Assembly (NCBI RefSeq): GCF_020905415.1
Contig: NZ_JAJJMP010000001.1
Span: 1,995,501-2,059,500 of the forward strand
Origin: Myroides oncorhynchi
Lineage (GTDB): Bacteria > Bacteroidota > Bacteroidia > Flavobacteriales > Flavobacteriaceae
Direction of reading: 5' to 3'
DNA length: 64,000 bases
The notes beneath the pieces were generated by a model, which saw only the letters and a list, made by a program, of their open reading frames with translations, was not told the origin of the DNA and searched no databases. Positions within the stretch are counted from its first letter, which is position 1. Every line of letters begins with the position of its first letter. A program made the position numbers and the translations under genes. Of this stretch, positions 63,224 through 64,000 are shown one piece after another.

Positions 63224-64000
63224 ATGAATAAAAAGGCCATATTTGATGCAGTTACAATTGGGTTTGCATTGTTTGCCATGTTTTTTGGCGCAGGAAATAT
63301 AATTTTACCACCTATTATTGGATTGTTTACCGAAGGTTCGTGGGTATCTGCAGTTTCTGGTTTTTCTATTACAGCTATACTCGCTCCTTTTTTAGGTATT
63401 GTTGCTGTGTTGATATCTGGTGATGAATTCACTGATTTAGGGAAGAGAATTAATAGTAAATTAGGATGGATTTTAGCCACTGCTATTATCTTAAGTATTG
63501 GACCTTTAGTTGCTATACCGCGTACCGCTGCTACGACTTATGAAATAGGTGTTTTAGCTATTTTTCCTAATTTTAGTGCGGTTTGGTCCTCTATTATATT
63601 CTTTGGGATAACTCTAGTACTTTCTATTTCTCCTTCTAAAGTTGTAAATATAATTGGTAAATACCTTACTCCATTGCTTTTGGTACTATTAGTAGGAATG
63701 GTCGTTATTGGTATTATGAATCCTATTGATACTTCTAATTTAGGAAATGTTAATCATGCGGATCCCTTTAGACTTGGTTTCTCAGAAGGGTATCAAACGA
63801 TGGATGTTTTAGCATCTGTAATTTATGCAGGGATCATTATTTCAGCTGTTAAAGCTGCAGGATACGTTAGTTTAAAAGAAAAAACTAAAGTAACTTATAT
63901 GGCTGGTGGAGTAGCTATCTCTTGCTTACTATTTATTTATGGAGGTTTAGTGTACTTAGGAGCTACTTCTGGTTATCCTATTACCGATAATTTGAAAAGG
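63224..64000 (+). CDS. brnQ: Branched-chain amino acid transporter, LIVCS family (3' end outside window)
   Basis: The frame from ATG 63224 is open to the last base (259 codons seen; the family has about 430). It starts 'MNKKAIFDAVTIGFALFAMF' then 'FGAGNIILPPIIG' (about 21-33), the BrnQ hallmark, followed by 'LSIGPLVAIPRTAATTYEIG' (about 92-111) and several transmembrane helices. It takes up Leu, Ile and Val with Na+ or H+ at the inner membrane. Because no stop is reached, an ORF finder that requires a stop would miss it. Confidence 0.93.
   Translation, partial: MNKKAIFDAVTIGFALFAMFFGAGNIILPPIIGLFTEGSWVSAVSGFSITAILAPFLGIVAVLISGDEFTDLGKRINSKLGWILATAIILSIGPLVAIPRTAATTYEIGVLAIFPNFSAVWSSIIFFGITLVLSISPSKVVNIIGKYLTPLLLVLLVGMVVIGIMNPIDTSNLGNVNHADPFRLGFSEGYQTMDVLASVIYAGIIISAVKAAGYVSLKEKTKVTYMAGGVAISCLLFIYGGLVYLGATSGYPITDNLKR

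Overview
The window looks like chromosomal DNA of a low-GC (roughly one third G+C) member of the Flavobacteriaceae (phylum Bacteroidota); a Myroides-like genus is my best guess. Supporting signs are SusC/SusD pairs, DUF3857 and DUF1343 proteins, an ExbB-ExbD-ExbD-TonB cluster with the Bacteroidota 'YPGG' TonB domain, and many exact copies of the Bacteroidota sigma-factor -7 box TAnnTTTG, often 18-21 bp after a TTG/TTTG. I saw no rRNA, tRNA, CRISPR array, insertion sequence or prophage.

Layout. 0-4.7 kb: three tandem DUF3857 pseudo-transglutaminases, the first cut by the window edge. 4.7-13.2 kb (minus): a SusC-SusD-lipoprotein-M16 peptidase operon, with start/stop codons overlapping at three of its junctions or nearly so and one good promoter. 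13.3-14.3 kb: a REP-like structured repeat region and an orphan gene. 14.5-15.9 kb: a secreted amidohydrolase. 16.1-19.5 kb: dtd, a small membrane protein, a MazG-like gene, aroA and queA. 19.8-23.7 kb: kynureninase, a ureohydrolase-family protein and kynurenine 3-monooxygenase. 23.7-25.6 kb: an apparently untranslated, inverted-repeat-rich region followed by a DUF6266 gene broken by an in-frame TAG and carrying captured repeats. 25.7-27.3 kb: HerA-like ATPase (minus). 27.6-33.6 kb: the TonB energising cluster plus a PstS-like lipoprotein and a TPR protein. 33.7-36.3 kb: queE, DUF2059, a methyltransferase, a YkgJ-type cysteine-cluster protein and a small protein. 36.4-47.5 kb (minus): NamZ-like DUF1343 protein, LytS-like sensor kinase, metzincin protease, SusC, SusD and a LytTR response regulator. 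47.5-49.2 kb: an ABC-type permease with a TTG start and a decayed small gene. 49.3-51.0 kb: two DJ-1/PfpI genes, one fused to AraC. 51.4-58.1 kb: a TonB receptor-DUF4876-DUF6850-diheme peroxidase operon. 58.2-60.4 kb: a NERD-helicase fusion and an FKBP. 60.6-64 kb: AraC, HxlR and GNAT genes and a BrnQ transporter cut by the window edge.

How it fits together. The theme is outer-membrane nutrient uptake. Two SusCD systems are each paired with a protease (M16; metzincin), which suggests peptide or protein capture. The second is bracketed by a sensor kinase and a LytTR regulator. A third TonB-dependent receptor sits with a periplasmic diheme peroxidase and two lineage-specific surface proteins; it is the best candidate here for an undescribed uptake system. 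The ExbBD-TonB cluster in the middle could power all three. Several starts are resolved by promoters: TTG-extended reading frames at 2656 and 51002 overlap -7 boxes, so the downstream ATG codons are preferred; conversely the permease at 47523 and the DUF6850 gene at 55361 appear to use TTG, and aroA and the sensor kinase use GTG.
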